Positions 4,728 to 5,406 of a stretch of DNA of 5,406 bases are shown here, piece by piece; the first letter of the stretch is position 1, and each line of letters opens with the position of its first letter. Source of the DNA: Candidatus Omnitrophota bacterium (lineage in GTDB: Bacteria; Omnitrophota; Gorgyraeia; JAGLLT01); assembly GCA_030630095.1 (NCBI GenBank), contig DAOVNW010000075.1, positions 1 to 5,406 of the forward strand, written 5' to 3'. A program made the translations under genes and the position numbers. The notes beneath the pieces were generated by a model that worked only from the letters and a program-made list of their open reading frames with translations, was not told the origin of the DNA and did no database searches.

Positions 4728-5406
4728 ATGTTAAAAGTAGGAGTTGTCGGAGCGACCGGTTATACCGGCGAAGAGTTAGTCAGGATATTACTCAAGCATC
4801 CAAAGGTAGAGCTTACTTCACTAACGGCCAAAATTGAAAAGGAGAGCAGGATGTCCGACCTTTTTGGCAGGTTTCTGGGTAAGTGCGACCTGATGTGTAA
4901 AAATTTAGACGTTGATGAGGTAGCAAAGAAGGTGGATCTGGTGTTTTTGGCTCTGCCGCACGGGGTTTCTATGCAGTATGCGGGAGTTTTTTTAAAAAAG
5001 GGGAAAAAGGTTATTGATTTAAGCGCGGATTACAGGTTAAGAAACGCGTCTTTGTATAGAGAGTGGTATCATATCAAACATACCGATGAGGCTAATTTGG
5101 CAGGAAGCGTCTATGGCATGCCTGAGGTCTATAAGAGTCAAATAAAACAAGCAAGCCTCGTGGCCAACCCCGGCTGTTATCCAACGGTGTCAATTCTATC
5201 TTCTCTGCCTATGGTAGTGGAGCATAGCTTGGGTTTATCGGGCATTATCATTGATGCTAAGTCGGGAATTACCGGCGCCGGTAGAAAGGCCGTTTTGGGG
5301 CTTCACTATTCTGAGGTTAACGAGAGCATAAGGGCCTATAAGATAAACAAGCATCAGCACATACCGGAAATAAACCAGGAATTAACGAAGGCAGAGGGCA
5401 GCAGAG
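4728..5406 (+). CDS. argC: N-acetyl-gamma-glutamyl-phosphate reductase ArgC (3' end beyond the window)
   Basis: The enzyme of the third step of arginine biosynthesis: NADPH-dependent reduction of N-acetyl-glutamyl-5-phosphate to N-acetylglutamate 5-semialdehyde, in the cytoplasm. The first 226 of roughly 340-350 residues are present. The N-terminal Rossmann motif G-V-V-G-A-T-G-Y-T-G-E-E-L occupies residues 5-17. ALPHGVS, DLSADYRLR and YGMPEV follow, then the active-site N-P-G-C-Y-P-T with Cys150 as nucleophile, and SGITGAGRKA. A family-typical H-Q-H-I-P-E-I segment lies near the window edge. These match type 1 ArgC. The ATG at 4728 is 7 bases after a purine-rich site (AAAGAGAG, 4713-4720) and begins right at the Rossmann strand, as expected. 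The frame is intact to the last base. Other arginine genes often follow argC in such operons but lie outside the window. Confidence 0.97.
   Translation, partial: MLKVGVVGATGYTGEELVRILLKHPKVELTSLTAKIEKESRMSDLFGRFLGKCDLMCKNLDVDEVAKKVDLVFLALPHGVSMQYAGVFLKKGKKVIDLSADYRLRNASLYREWYHIKHTDEANLAGSVYGMPEVYKSQIKQASLVANPGCYPTVSILSSLPMVVEHSLGLSGIIIDAKSGITGAGRKAVLGLHYSEVNESIRAYKINKHQHIPEINQELTKAEGSR

Overview
The window looks like chromosomal DNA from a moderately AT-rich bacterium. All six genes are on the + strand, and no tRNA, rRNA, mobile element or CRISPR array is visible. I see no sequence that identifies the species. The order rplM-rpsI-argC is familiar from several Gram-negative and environmental lineages (deltaproteobacteria-like groups, for example). 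The combination with a DUF5678-like small protein, a single-domain retropepsin-like protease and a secreted transglutaminase-like protein suggests an uncultivated environmental bacterium, perhaps Omnitrophota-like. That placement is an inference, not a demonstration.

Layout: (1) 1-1260 is the 3' part of a DEAD-box RNA helicase of the DeaD/CsdA type, with a DbpA-like RNA-binding domain at its C-terminus. (2) 1355-2000 is a two-gene cassette with its own promoter: a 62-residue DUF5678-like protein and, 2 nt later, a 132-residue retropepsin-like aspartic protease with no Shine-Dalgarno of its own. (3) 2001-2111 holds two adjacent small hairpins. (4) 2112-3404 encodes an exported protein with a complete Cys-His-Asp transglutaminase-like core at its C-terminus. 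(5) 3405-3657 is mostly AT-rich spacer ending in a strong promoter. (6) 3658-4518 is the ribosomal protein pair rplM-rpsI. (7) 4519-4727 contains a terminator-like hairpin overlapped by a near-consensus promoter, then a second terminator-like hairpin in the leader of argC. (8) 4728-5406 is the 5' two thirds of argC (arginine biosynthesis), running off the window.

The ribosomal proteins, the helicase and ArgC are ordinary housekeeping functions: translation, RNA remodelling and arginine synthesis. The least explained part is the small-protein/aspartic-protease cassette, whose layout suggests that the two products are made together and may act together. The second place worth a look is the compact terminator/promoter/hairpin arrangement before argC. 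No intergenic stretch exceeds about 255 bases.
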